A stretch of 64,000 nucleotides of DNA from Streptomyces geranii (GTDB lineage: Bacteria; Actinomycetota; Actinomycetes; Streptomycetales; Streptomycetaceae): assembly GCF_002954775.1 (NCBI RefSeq), contig NZ_PJME01000009.1:1-64000 (forward strand). The letters are read 5' to 3'. The notes below the pieces were generated by a model, which was not told the DNA's origin, did no database searches, and worked only from the letters and a program-made list of their open reading frames with translations. Made by a program: the position numbers and the translations under genes. Shown here in pieces: positions 41,331-48,921 of the stretch. Numbering within the stretch: position 1 is the first letter of the stretch; each line of letters starts with the position of its first letter.

Positions 41331-41891
41331 TCACTTGAAGTCCGCCCACTCCTGCAGCGCCTTCTTGGTCGCGAAGTCGGCGACGTTCGTGTCGACGGGG
41401 TCGTCGGTGTACTGGTGGAAGAGCCACTTCGCCTCGATGCGGGGCTCGCCCGCCGTCACGTAGTCGGCGATCCACAGGCCGTCGCCCGCGTAGGACGTCG
41501 AGTCGACGTTGAGCCAGTAGTTCCTGTTGCAGTAGAGGACGACGCGGTTGTTCGGGCGCAGTTCCTTCAGCTTGCGGATGAAGGTGTCCTTCTCGGCGTT
41601 GGTCGCGTGGGTGCCGTCGCCCGTCGTCTCCCAGTCGACGGCGAGGATGTCGGCGTTCTCCCGCTCCGGGGCCTTGCTGACGAAGTACTCGGCCTGGGCG
41701 GTCAGGTTGCCGGGCCACAGGAAGTGGTAGAAGCCGACCACGCAACCCGCCTCCCGGGCCCGCGCCGTCTGGGCCGTGAGCTTCGGGTTGACGTACGAAC
41801 GGCCCTCCGTCGCCTTGACGAAGACGAAGGAGAGGCCGTCCGTGGCGTAGGTGTCGGACTGGTACGCGCTCACATCGATGCCGCGCAGCAT
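41331..41891 (-). CDS. GH25 lysozyme-like hydrolase, no signal peptide
   Basis: 186 aa from ATG 41891 with AGGGAG upstream. GH25 (Chalaropsis-type) muramidase fold: RGIDVSAYQ with Asp6, GFYHFLWPG, and the catalytic pair DWE (Asp86, Glu88). It cleaves the beta-1,4 bond between MurNAc and GlcNAc. The protein starts directly at the catalytic domain, with neither signal peptide nor wall-binding domain, unusual for a secreted lysozyme. It may leave by another route or act on lysis. Confidence 0.9.
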   Translation of the reverse strand: MLRGIDVSAYQSDTYATDGLSFVFVKATEGRSYVNPKLTAQTARAREAGCVVGFYHFLWPGNLTAQAEYFVSKAPERENADILAVDWETTGDGTHATNAEKDTFIRKLKELRPNNRVVLYCNRNYWLNVDSTSYAGDGLWIADYVTAGEPRIEAKWLFHQYTDDPVDTNVADFATKKALQEWADFK

Positions 41892-41997
41892 GCGGTGCTC
41901 CCTGGAGTGCGGGTCAAGTGGGTTGTGGGGGACAGGAGTTGCGCCTGCCCCCCGCCACCTTTGCACACGTGATTCCGGGGCGTCCGCGATTCGCGGT

Positions 41998-43050
41998 TCA
42001 GCCCCGCGTCGTCACCGAACTCAGCACCGACGCCGACTTCCCCGACCAGTCCGAGGTGATCACACTCGCGTGGTCCGCCGCCAACAGGGCGAGACGGGCG
42101 GCCACTTCGGCGTCCGTGGGGGCCGTCGACGAGATCGCGGGGGAGACCCCGTACGCGTCCGTCATGATCAGGATGTAGTGGTTCGTCGAGTAGAACGACG
42201 TGTCGTAGGCGTTGTTGACGTACGTTGCCGCGTCGCCGTCGAAGAACACGAACCACGGGCGGATCGAGGCGTCGTAGCGGCTGGTGCGCGGGTCGCCCGA
42301 CTCGGCGCCCAGGACCGCCGGGAAGGCCTGAGCCGCCGAGATGTTCCCGGCCGCGTACAGATCGCGCAGGTGGTCGCCGTACTCCTCGTCCGTCCAGTAC
42401 GAGTCGAAGGGGTTGGCCTCCTCGACGGTGCCCGGGATCAGTTCGAGGATCACCTTGCCCGCCAGGGCGTCGCGCGAGGGCCAGGCGTTGGCCTTGGCCG
42501 CCGCGTCGAGGGTGGAGTACGTCGAGCCGAGCAGGTCGGACGGCTTGAAGACCGTGCTGCCCAGCTTCTGCTGGACGAGGGTGTCGAACTCGTCCGGGCC
42601 GAGGCCGGCGTCATTGTTGAAGCCGTTCTTCATCTCGACCTTGAAGACGATCGGTGCGTGGTCGGGGTGCAGTTGCTGCCAGGCGGCGATGTTGTCGAGG
42701 CAGCTGCCGAGGTCCTGGTTGCGGTCCTTGCTGTACAACTCGTCGGGGCTGTCCGCGTATTCGCAGTTGTTGTCGTTGCCGAGCGGCTTGCTGTGGCTCA
42801 CCCGCCAGCGCTTGCTGACGCTGTCGGTGTACACGTCCAGTTCGAGCAGCGAGGCGCCCGAGTCCAACGCCTGTGCGAAGTAGGTGTACTTGTCCTTCTC
42901 GTACGCGTTGTGCGTCCCGATCGTCGTCGTCTCCGAGAACTTCGGCGCCGCCGCCCCGGCCTGCGCCGCCGGTGTCGCCACCAGCACCGCCGCCGTCCCG
43001 AACAGCGCCGCCAGCCGTCTCGCCGTACGCGCTCCACGAACCGTCTTCAC
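41998..43050 (-). CDS. Secreted PI-PLC-like phosphodiesterase
   Basis: 350 aa, GTG 43050 with GGGGAG upstream. Signal peptide 1-35 (RRLAAL core, AQAGAAAPK). PLC-like TIM barrel with both catalytic His motifs, THNAY (His47) and VSHSKP (His86), and acidic residues Glu70 and Asp72 in LELDVY that fit calcium-dependent PI-PLC rather than the calcium-free type. It likely cleaves phosphatidylinositol or a related phosphodiester outside the cell. Monocistronic, divergent from the oxygenase/repair operon across 205 bp in which I see no clear operator. Confidence 0.88.
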   Translation of the reverse strand: MKTVRGARTARRLAALFGTAAVLVATPAAQAGAAAPKFSETTTIGTHNAYEKDKYTYFAQALDSGASLLELDVYTDSVSKRWRVSHSKPLGNDNNCEYADSPDELYSKDRNQDLGSCLDNIAAWQQLHPDHAPIVFKVEMKNGFNNDAGLGPDEFDTLVQQKLGSTVFKPSDLLGSTYSTLDAAAKANAWPSRDALAGKVILELIPGTVEEANPFDSYWTDEEYGDHLRDLYAAGNISAAQAFPAVLGAESGDPRTSRYDASIRPWFVFFDGDAATYVNNAYDTSFYSTNHYILIMTDAYGVSPAISSTAPTDAEVAARLALLAADHASVITSDWSGKSASVLSSVTTRG

Positions 43051-43255
43051 GTGTCAACTCCCCTTCGCCGTCACCGGATCGGCGGCAGCCTAGGAGCGGT
43101 TGATTGCTGGGCGGTAGATCCGGGAGGAACAAGAGGAGCGATTCCCTCCGTTCTTTGCAAACCCTTTCTCAAGCCCGGCTCCGGACCCCGGGAACGGCTC
43201 CGAACGCGATGTCGGAAAGCCGCCAGCGCCCGCGGGTGCCGGTTGCGAGAATCGG

Positions 43256-44050
43256 GTGGTGAACAGAGGATCCGTGTCCGGCGAGCCCACCCTTTTCGAA
43301 CTCGAGGGTGAGAGACACCCGGCTCCGGGCGGCGGCTGTGGCGGCACCGGCCTGCCCGGGGTCGCCGGGCTCGACTGGAACGCCCTGTACGACGAGCTGA
43401 ACGCCCGCGGCGTGGCCCTCACACCCCCGCTGCTCTCCCGGGAGCAGTGCGAGGAACTCGCCGGTGCCTTCGACCGGCCGGGGCTCTTCCGGTCGTCGGT
43501 GGTGATGCGACGGCACGGGTTCGGGCGGGGCACCTACAGGTACTTCGCCCACGCCGGCACCCCGGACCTGGTGCGGGCGCTGCGCGAGGAGCTGTACCCG
43601 GGCCTGGCCTGGATGGCCAACCAGTGGGCGCCCCTCCTCGGCGAGCGGACCTTCCCGCCCGTCCTCGACGAGCTGCTCGCCGAGTGCGCCGCCCAGGGCC
43701 AGCTGCGACCGACCCCGCTGCTGCTGCGCTACGGCCCCGGCGACTACGCCACCCTCCACCAGGACGTCTACGGCGAGCTGGTCTTCCCGCTCCAGATCGC
43801 GTTCATGCTCAACGAGCCGGACACCGACTTCACCGGCGGGGAGAGCGTGTTCGTCGAGCGGCGGCCCCGCGCCCAGTCCCGCGCCGTGGTCGTACGGCCG
43901 CGGCTCGGCCAGGGCGTGATCTTCCCCGTACGGCACCGGCCGGTGCGGGGCGACGGCGGAGTGCGCCGGTGCGCCGTCCAGCACGGCACGGGGGAGGTGC
44001 TCAGCGGCCGGCGCAATGTGCTCGGGGTGATCTTCCACAATGCCCGCTGA
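43256..44050 (+). CDS. 2OG-Fe(II) oxygenase 1 of repair operon
   Basis: 2-oxoglutarate/iron dioxygenase, 264 aa from GTG 43256; a GTG at 43274 after AGAGGA is also possible. The jelly roll has His168-x-Asp170 (LHQDVYG), distal His243 (VQHGTG) and the 2OG-binding Arg near 252 (SGRRNVLG). The N terminus (LFELEGERHPAPG) recalls AlkB, but the rest fits a prolyl-hydroxylase-like family. A paralog is two genes downstream with a DNA methyltransferase repair gene between, so nucleic acid dealkylation is a reasonable guess. Not shown by sequence alone. Confidence 0.85.
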   Translation: MVNRGSVSGEPTLFELEGERHPAPGGGCGGTGLPGVAGLDWNALYDELNARGVALTPPLLSREQCEELAGAFDRPGLFRSSVVMRRHGFGRGTYRYFAHAGTPDLVRALREELYPGLAWMANQWAPLLGERTFPPVLDELLAECAAQGQLRPTPLLLRYGPGDYATLHQDVYGELVFPLQIAFMLNEPDTDFTGGESVFVERRPRAQSRAVVVRPRLGQGVIFPVRHRPVRGDGGVRRCAVQHGTGEVLSGRRNVLGVIFHNAR

Positions 44051-44143
44051 CGGGCCGCGGGGTCCGGTTCTCGCCGTGCCCTGCAACCCGGGAGGCACAT
44101 TGTGGTGTTACAGGGTTATGGAACCGTCTGACGAGGAACCGCG

Positions 44144-44695
44144 ATGACCACACTTTTCACCACGCTCGACAGCCCGCTCGGCGAACTCCTGCTGGTCGGC
44201 GAGCGCAGCACGACCGCCCCGGGCGGCACCGCCCTCGCCTCGCTGTCCGTACCCGGCCAGAAGGGCGGCGCGACCGTCGCGCCCGGCTGGACCCGGGACG
44301 CGGACGCGTTCACCGGGATCGCCGGGCAGCTGGCCGCCTACTTCGAGGGCACGCTGACCGACTTCGACATCGAGTACGTCGCCTCCGGCACCCCCTTCCG
44401 GCGGCGCGTCTGGGAGGCGCTGGAGAGCATCCCGTACGGGACGACCTTCACGTACGGCGACATCGCCGCCCGGATCGGCGCACCGCGCGGCGCGGCCCGT
44501 CCCGTCGGTACGGCGATCGGTGCCAACCCGCTGCTCGTCGTGCGGCCCTGCCACCGCGTCGTCGGGGCGAACGGCTCGCTCACGGGGTACGCGGGCGGCC
44601 TGGAGCGCAAGCAACTGCTGCTCGCCCTCGAAGGCACGACCTTCGCGGGCACAACCTCCGCGGACCGGCCCGACCGGCCCGGCAGGGCCGGATGA
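44144..44695 (+). CDS. ogt: O6-alkylguanine-DNA alkyltransferase (Ogt/MGMT)
   Basis: Suicide DNA repair protein, 183 aa, ATG 44144. The C-terminal domain has the helix-turn-helix (IPYGTTFTYGDIAARIGAP, with RPVGTAIGANPL supplying the Asn hinge) and the acceptor motif PCHRV with Cys136. It transfers the alkyl group from O6-alkylguanine to Cys136. The last 15 residues are a Pro/Arg/Asp tail. Its stop overlaps the next oxygenase start by 4 bp (ATGA). Confidence 0.95.
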   Translation: MTTLFTTLDSPLGELLLVGERSTTAPGGTALASLSVPGQKGGATVAPGWTRDADAFTGIAGQLAAYFEGTLTDFDIEYVASGTPFRRRVWEALESIPYGTTFTYGDIAARIGAPRGAARPVGTAIGANPLLVVRPCHRVVGANGSLTGYAGGLERKQLLLALEGTTFAGTTSADRPDRPGRAG

Positions 44696-45420
44696 CCGCC
44701 GGCCTGCGGCCCGTCGACGTCAGCCGCAGCGTCGACGCGACGGACTGGGCCGCGCTCGCCGACGGCCTCGACGCGCAAGGCTGCGCCCTCACCCCCCGGC
44801 TGCTCGACCCCGAACAGTGCCGGGAGATCGCCGAGTTGTACGACCGGGCCGAGCTGTTCCGCAGCACGGTCGACATGGCCAGACACCGCTTCGGCTCGGG
44901 GACGTACCGCTACTTCACCCACGACCTGCCCCCGGTGGTCGCCGCGCTCCGCGAGGCCCTCTACCCCCGGCTGCTGGTCGTGGCCCGCGACTGGGCCGCC
45001 CGGCTCGGCAGGCCCGCGCCCTGGCCCGACGACCTCCAGGAATGGCTGGCGCGGTGTCACGAGGCCGGTCAGGACCGTTCCGCGCAGATCCTGCTGCGCT
45101 ACCAGGAGGGCGACTGGAACGCCCTGCACCGCGACGTCTTCGGCGATCTCGTCTTCCCGCTCCAGGTCGTGATCGGCCTGGACGAGTACGGCGTCGACTA
45201 CACCGGAGGGGAGTTCCTGCTCGTCGAGCAGCGCCCCCGGGCCCAGTCGCGCGGCACCACCGTCGCGCTGCGCCAGGGGCACGGGCTCGTCTTCACGACC
45301 CGGGACCGGCCGGTGCGGACCAAACGGGGCTGGTCGGCGGGGGCCGTACGGCACGGGGTGAGCACCGTGCACTCCGGCCACCGGCGGGCCCTCGGGCTGG
45401 TCTTCCACGACGCGTCATGA
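44692..45420 (+). CDS. 2OG-Fe(II) oxygenase 2 of repair operon
   Basis: Paralog of the oxygenase 93 bp upstream of ogt, 242 aa, ATG 44692. Iron ligands His146-x-Asp148 (LHRDVFG) and His221 (VRHGVS); Arg231 region binds 2-oxoglutarate (SGHRRALGLVFHD). Shared with paralog 1: FGSGTYRYF, FPLQ, DYTGGE and ERRPRAQSR-type blocks. Coupled at both ends by ATGA overlaps, upstream with ogt and downstream with the Ada-like gene. Likely an oxidative demethylase or related modifying enzyme of the same operon. Confidence 0.88.
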   Translation: MTAGLRPVDVSRSVDATDWAALADGLDAQGCALTPRLLDPEQCREIAELYDRAELFRSTVDMARHRFGSGTYRYFTHDLPPVVAALREALYPRLLVVARDWAARLGRPAPWPDDLQEWLARCHEAGQDRSAQILLRYQEGDWNALHRDVFGDLVFPLQVVIGLDEYGVDYTGGEFLLVEQRPRAQSRGTTVALRQGHGLVFTTRDRPVRTKRGWSAGAVRHGVSTVHSGHRRALGLVFHDAS

Positions 45421-45701
45421 CGGGCGCCCCGGCCCGCGCGTACCGGCTGCTGGGGCCGGACGGGACCCCGTACCTCAGCCCGCTGCCGGGCACCCTCGGC
45501 GGACACCGGCGCGGACGGCTGTACGGTCGGCTGGACTGCCCGTCCGCGGCCCGGGTGCTGGCCCGGGGCGGCTACGTCAGGGAACGGGTCTTCTTCGCCG
45601 ACGAGGCCACCGCCGTCGCCGCCGGATACCGGCCGTGCGCGGTGTGTCTGCCGGAGGAGTACCGCCGCTGGAAGGCCGGCCAGAGCGAGGACCCCTCCTG
45701 A
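45417..45701 (+). CDS. Stand-alone Ada-like metal-binding domain
   Basis: 94 aa, ATG 45417. The core matches the Ada N-terminal zinc domain: GRLDCPSAARVL, then RVFFADEATAVAAGYRPCAVC. Three Cys remain (Cys41, Cys74, Cys77). In E. coli Ada four Cys bind zinc, and Cys38 is the methyl acceptor from DNA phosphotriesters. That position is not Cys here. So the fold and DNA-contact surface look kept, but the acceptor seems lost. Overlaps its neighbours by ATGA (start) and TGATG (stop). Confidence 0.85.
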   Translation: MTGAPARAYRLLGPDGTPYLSPLPGTLGGHRRGRLYGRLDCPSAARVLARGGYVRERVFFADEATAVAAGYRPCAVCLPEEYRRWKAGQSEDPS

Positions 45702-46270
45702 TGCGCCACCCCGAAGAGACCGGCGAGGGCATCGCCCGACGGTCCCCCCTCCTCGACCCCGCCGACTGGGACACGTACGGCGAACCACCCCCTCCCGTCC
45801 CGCCCACCCCCGCCGAACTCACCGCGCTCCTCGGCCTGTTGACGATGCCCCGGGCCCGGATCGCCACCGTGGTGACGGGGCACAGCCGGGACACGGCGTC
45901 CGTGTCGGCCGCCGAGGCGTTCCGCGCGGCCTGGGAGGCGCGCGGCGGCACGGTGCTCGCGGACGTCGACTGGCCCGAGTCGGCGGCGTCCTGGCTGCGC
46001 CCGGCCCGTCGGCTGGCCGCCCCCGCCCCCGACGCCTGGGTGATCGCCGCCGCCCCGCCCGGCTTCGTCCAGCTCGCCCGCAGACTGCGGCACAGCACCG
46101 ACTGGGACCCCTCGCGCACCTACGCCTTCGGCTCGCTGTCCGACTCCAGGGTCCCGGCGCTGGCCGGCCCGGGCACCCTGCACGGTCTGCGCGGCGCGAC
46201 GCCCGACGGCGGCACCTGGACGGTACGCGGCGGCTGGGTCACGAGCCTGCCGGGCCGAACCAGCGGGTGA
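45701..46270 (+). CDS. Unknown protein ending the repair operon
   Basis: 189 aa, ATG 45701 overlapping the Ada-like stop by 1 bp. I do not recognise a family. It has a Pro-rich segment (residues 28-38), then alpha/beta character: ARIATVVTGHSRDTASVSAAEAFR, DAWVIAAAPPGFVQLARRL, RTYAFGSLSDSRVPALAG. This could be a periplasmic-binding or Rossmann-like fold without signal peptide. The 3' end overlaps the convergent monooxygenase gene by 32 bp. Coupling suggests it belongs with the repair genes. Confidence 0.7.
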   Translation: MRHPEETGEGIARRSPLLDPADWDTYGEPPPPVPPTPAELTALLGLLTMPRARIATVVTGHSRDTASVSAAEAFRAAWEARGGTVLADVDWPESAASWLRPARRLAAPAPDAWVIAAAPPGFVQLARRLRHSTDWDPSRTYAFGSLSDSRVPALAGPGTLHGLRGATPDGGTWTVRGGWVTSLPGRTSG

Positions 46271-47849
46271 GGGCGGTGCGCAGCGAGCCGGTGTCCCGGC
46301 GGTCGGCGCGTGCCGACCAGAGGGCGTAGCCGTCGGGGCGGACCAGGACGGCGTCCGTGTGCCAGCTGCCCGCGGCCGGGGTGGCGGTGACGACGGTGAC
46401 CCGGCCGGCCCACGGGGCCGCCACGGTCCGCAGCGCGGTGTCCCCGGTCAGGTCCAGCAGGAGCGGGCGGGCGTCGTGCAGCAGTTCGGCCAGTGAGGTG
46501 GGGCCCTCGGCGGTCTTCAGGGGCAGGCTGGGCACCATGCGTCCGGCCAGCGGATCGTCGGCGCGTCCGCCCACCGGGTACGTCACCCCCGTACCCGTGA
46601 TCATGGTGCTCAGGTAGGCGTTCACCTCGTCGAAGCGCATCAGTTCCGTGAACAGCTCGCGCAGCGCGTCCGTCCGGGGGTCGGGGTCCATGAGGGCCAC
46701 CTGGGCCTTCACGTTGTGCAGCACCGCCGCCGCCACCGGGTGCCGTTCGGCGTGGTAGGTGTCGAGGAGTCCGTCCGGTGCCCAGCCGTGGATCTCGGCC
46801 GCCAGCTTCCAGCCGAGGTTGACCGCGTCCTGGAGGCCCAGGTTCACGCCCTGGCCGCCGGCCGGGAAGTGGACGTGCGCCGCGTCGCCGGCCAGCAGGA
46901 TCCGGCCCTTGCGGTACCGCTCCGCCTGGAGCGACGCGTCGCTGAAGCGGGCGATCCAGTCGGGGCGGTCCATCGGCACGGGCCGGCCCGCGATGCGTTC
47001 CACCTCGCCGCGCAGCTCGTCGAGGGTGACGGGGGAGTGCCGGTCCCGGTGCGGACCCCGGTAGTCGTACGTGCACACCCGGCTCGTCCCGTGCGGGTCG
47101 ACCCACAGCAGGGTCCAGCCGCGCGGTGTGCGCTGCCAGCCGCCGGGCGCCCCGGCCGGGTCCAGCAGCCGCACCTCGCCCATCAGGGCCGCGACGGTCG
47201 GCCCGTCGCCCAGGAACCGGATGCCGCTCAGCCGCCGCACGGCGCTGCGCGCCCCGTCCGCGCCGACCACCCAGCGTGCGGTGAGCGTCCGTTCGGCGCC
47301 GGACACGGACCTCAGCCGCAGCCGTACGCGGCCGTCGCCCTCTCCCTCCCCCTTCTCCCCCTCCTTGTACCCCTCCTCCTTGTGCCCCTCCTCGTCGAGG
47401 CCGACCAGTTCCGCGTCGCGCATCAGCCGGGCGCCGAGCCGTACGGCGTCGGCCGCGAACACCTCCTGGGCGAACGCCTGCGGACTGCCGACGATCGCCG
47501 GACCCTCGTCGAGGACCCGGGACAGGTCCAGCTCGAAGATCGAGGCGAAGTGGAAGCGGGCCGGGCCGCGCGTCCCCCGGGCGGCGGTGTACCGGCCGGG
47601 CTGCACGGCCTCCAGCAGCCCCCGCCGGTCCAGCGTCTGGGCCGTACGGGCGTGCAGGGTGCCCGCCTTGGAGACACCGTCGGGCTTGGGCAGCCGCTCC
47701 AGGACCGTCACGTCGACGCCCAGCAGGGCCAGTTCGCGGGCGAGCAGCGTGCCGACCGGCCCGCCGCCGACGACGGCGACCTCCGTGTCGGCACCGCCGG
47801 TGCCGCCGTCACCGCCGGTCCGTGCCGCCGAGTGTCCTGTCGCCCGCAT
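46239..47849 (-). CDS. FAD-dependent aromatic monooxygenase
   Basis: Class A flavoprotein hydroxylase (PHBH-like fold), 536 aa, ATG 47849 with AAAGGGA upstream. FAD motifs: VVGGGPVG (GxGxxG), VGADGARSAVR (DG) and LLAGDAAHVHFPAGGQGVNL (GD). The C-terminal thioredoxin-like domain (about 415-536) is typical of antibiotic-cluster hydroxylases and the rifampicin-type inactivators. A 20-residue Lys/Glu/Gly insertion (EEGHKEEGYKEGEKGEGEGD) lies near 155-175. Divergent from the ADH synthase gene, so I place it as the left end of the biosynthetic cluster. It could also be a resistance enzyme. Confidence 0.9.
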   Translation of the reverse strand: MRATGHSAARTGGDGGTGGADTEVAVVGGGPVGTLLARELALLGVDVTVLERLPKPDGVSKAGTLHARTAQTLDRRGLLEAVQPGRYTAARGTRGPARFHFASIFELDLSRVLDEGPAIVGSPQAFAQEVFAADAVRLGARLMRDAELVGLDEEGHKEEGYKEGEKGEGEGDGRVRLRLRSVSGAERTLTARWVVGADGARSAVRRLSGIRFLGDGPTVAALMGEVRLLDPAGAPGGWQRTPRGWTLLWVDPHGTSRVCTYDYRGPHRDRHSPVTLDELRGEVERIAGRPVPMDRPDWIARFSDASLQAERYRKGRILLAGDAAHVHFPAGGQGVNLGLQDAVNLGWKLAAEIHGWAPDGLLDTYHAERHPVAAAVLHNVKAQVALMDPDPRTDALRELFTELMRFDEVNAYLSTMITGTGVTYPVGGRADDPLAGRMVPSLPLKTAEGPTSLAELLHDARPLLLDLTGDTALRTVAAPWAGRVTVVTATPAAGSWHTDAVLVRPDGYALWSARADRRDTGSLRTALTRWFGPAGS

Positions 47850-48033
47850 GGTGTCCCTTTCGTGGCCGCCGCCCCGGGAGAACGAACACCGCAGCCGCGT
47901 GAACGGTTGCCGTACGGCCGACCTCTCCGGCGCCCACCCCTGTCACCAGCGGAAACGGGTTGGCCCGATTCTTCAGCGGCCCTTGCGAGAGTGCAGCCAT
48001 GAGACAGAGCTGTCGCGAACGAAGGGGCGTGTC

Positions 48034-48921
48034 ATGACGACGATGCCACTGACCGGGAAAGCGTTGCGCCTGGCTCGACTGTCCCGCGCGGGTGACGGGC
48101 GGTATCTGTTCGTCCCGCTAGATCACTCCGTCTCCGACGGACCGATCGTGAGCGCGGCGGGATTCCCGGAACTGGTCACGGACATCGCGGCGGGCGGCGC
48201 GGACGCCGTGGTCGTGCACAAGGGCAGGGCGCGGCTGATCCCGCCGGCCGTGCTCACGGGCACCGGGCTCGTGGTGCACCTCAGCGCCAGTACGAACGCC
48301 GGTCCCGACGCCGACGCCAAGGTGCTCGTCGGTGATGTCGAGGAGTGCGTACGCCTGGGCGCGGACGCGGTGAGCGTGCACGTCAACATCGGGTCCGACA
48401 CCGAGGCCGGGCAGCTGAGCGACCTCGGTGCCGTCGCGGCGGCCTGCGACCGCTGGGGCATGCCCCTGATCGCGATGGTCTATCCGCGCGGTCCCCGGGT
48501 GGACGACCCGACCCGGCCCGAGCTGGTGGCGCACGCCGTGAGCGTCGCGGCCGACCTCGGGGTCGACATCGTCAAGACGGTGCTGGCCGCGCCGCCCGAG
48601 CGGATGGCGGAGGTGGTGGAGAGTTCCCCGCTGCCGATCGTCGTCGCCGGTGGCGGCGGGACCGAGGCCAGCCTCGAAGCGTTCGCCGCGTCGGCCCTGT
48701 CGGCGGGCTGTGCCGGACTGGCCGTCGGCCGGCGCGTGTTCACCAGCCCGTCCCCCAGGCGGGTGGTGCAGCAGCTGGCCGCGATCGTGCACGGGCCCGC
48801 AAGCCCGTCGGAGACGTCGCGGTCCGCAACCTCGTCTTCCTCGGCTGCTTCTCCTTCCTCTGCTTCTTCTTCCTCTCCTCCTTCCTCGTCCTCCTCTCCC
48901 GAACTGGCAGGTGCTCTGTGA
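48034..48921 (+). CDS. griI: ADH synthase (GriI homolog), first step to 3,4-AHBA
   Basis: 2-amino-3,7-dideoxy-D-threo-hept-6-ulosonate synthase, 295 aa, ATG 48034 with GAAGGGG upstream. A class I aldolase joining a ketose phosphate unit with aspartate semialdehyde. Catalytic Lys181 (DIVKTVLA), Tyr150 and Asp30 align with the archaeal MJ0400 triad. In Streptomyces this enzyme makes 3-amino-4-hydroxybenzoate with the next gene. The C terminus has about 40 extra residues, nearly all Ser, Pro and Ala, encoded by a pyrimidine-rich tract. Stop overlaps the next GTG by 4 bp (GTGA). Confidence 0.94.
   Translation: MTTMPLTGKALRLARLSRAGDGRYLFVPLDHSVSDGPIVSAAGFPELVTDIAAGGADAVVVHKGRARLIPPAVLTGTGLVVHLSASTNAGPDADAKVLVGDVEECVRLGADAVSVHVNIGSDTEAGQLSDLGAVAAACDRWGMPLIAMVYPRGPRVDDPTRPELVAHAVSVAADLGVDIVKTVLAAPPERMAEVVESSPLPIVVAGGGGTEASLEAFAASALSAGCAGLAVGRRVFTSPSPRRVVQQLAAIVHGPASPSETSRSATSSSSAASPSSASSSSPPSSSSSPELAGAL
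48825..48901 (+). repeat. Polypyrimidine tract encoding Ser/Pro tail
   Basis: Nearly uninterrupted C/T run (tcctc, ttcct, tcttc words) in the 3' end of the ADH synthase gene, with T-rich codons unlike the surrounding gene. Probably slipped-strand growth, later kept in frame. Confidence 0.75.
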
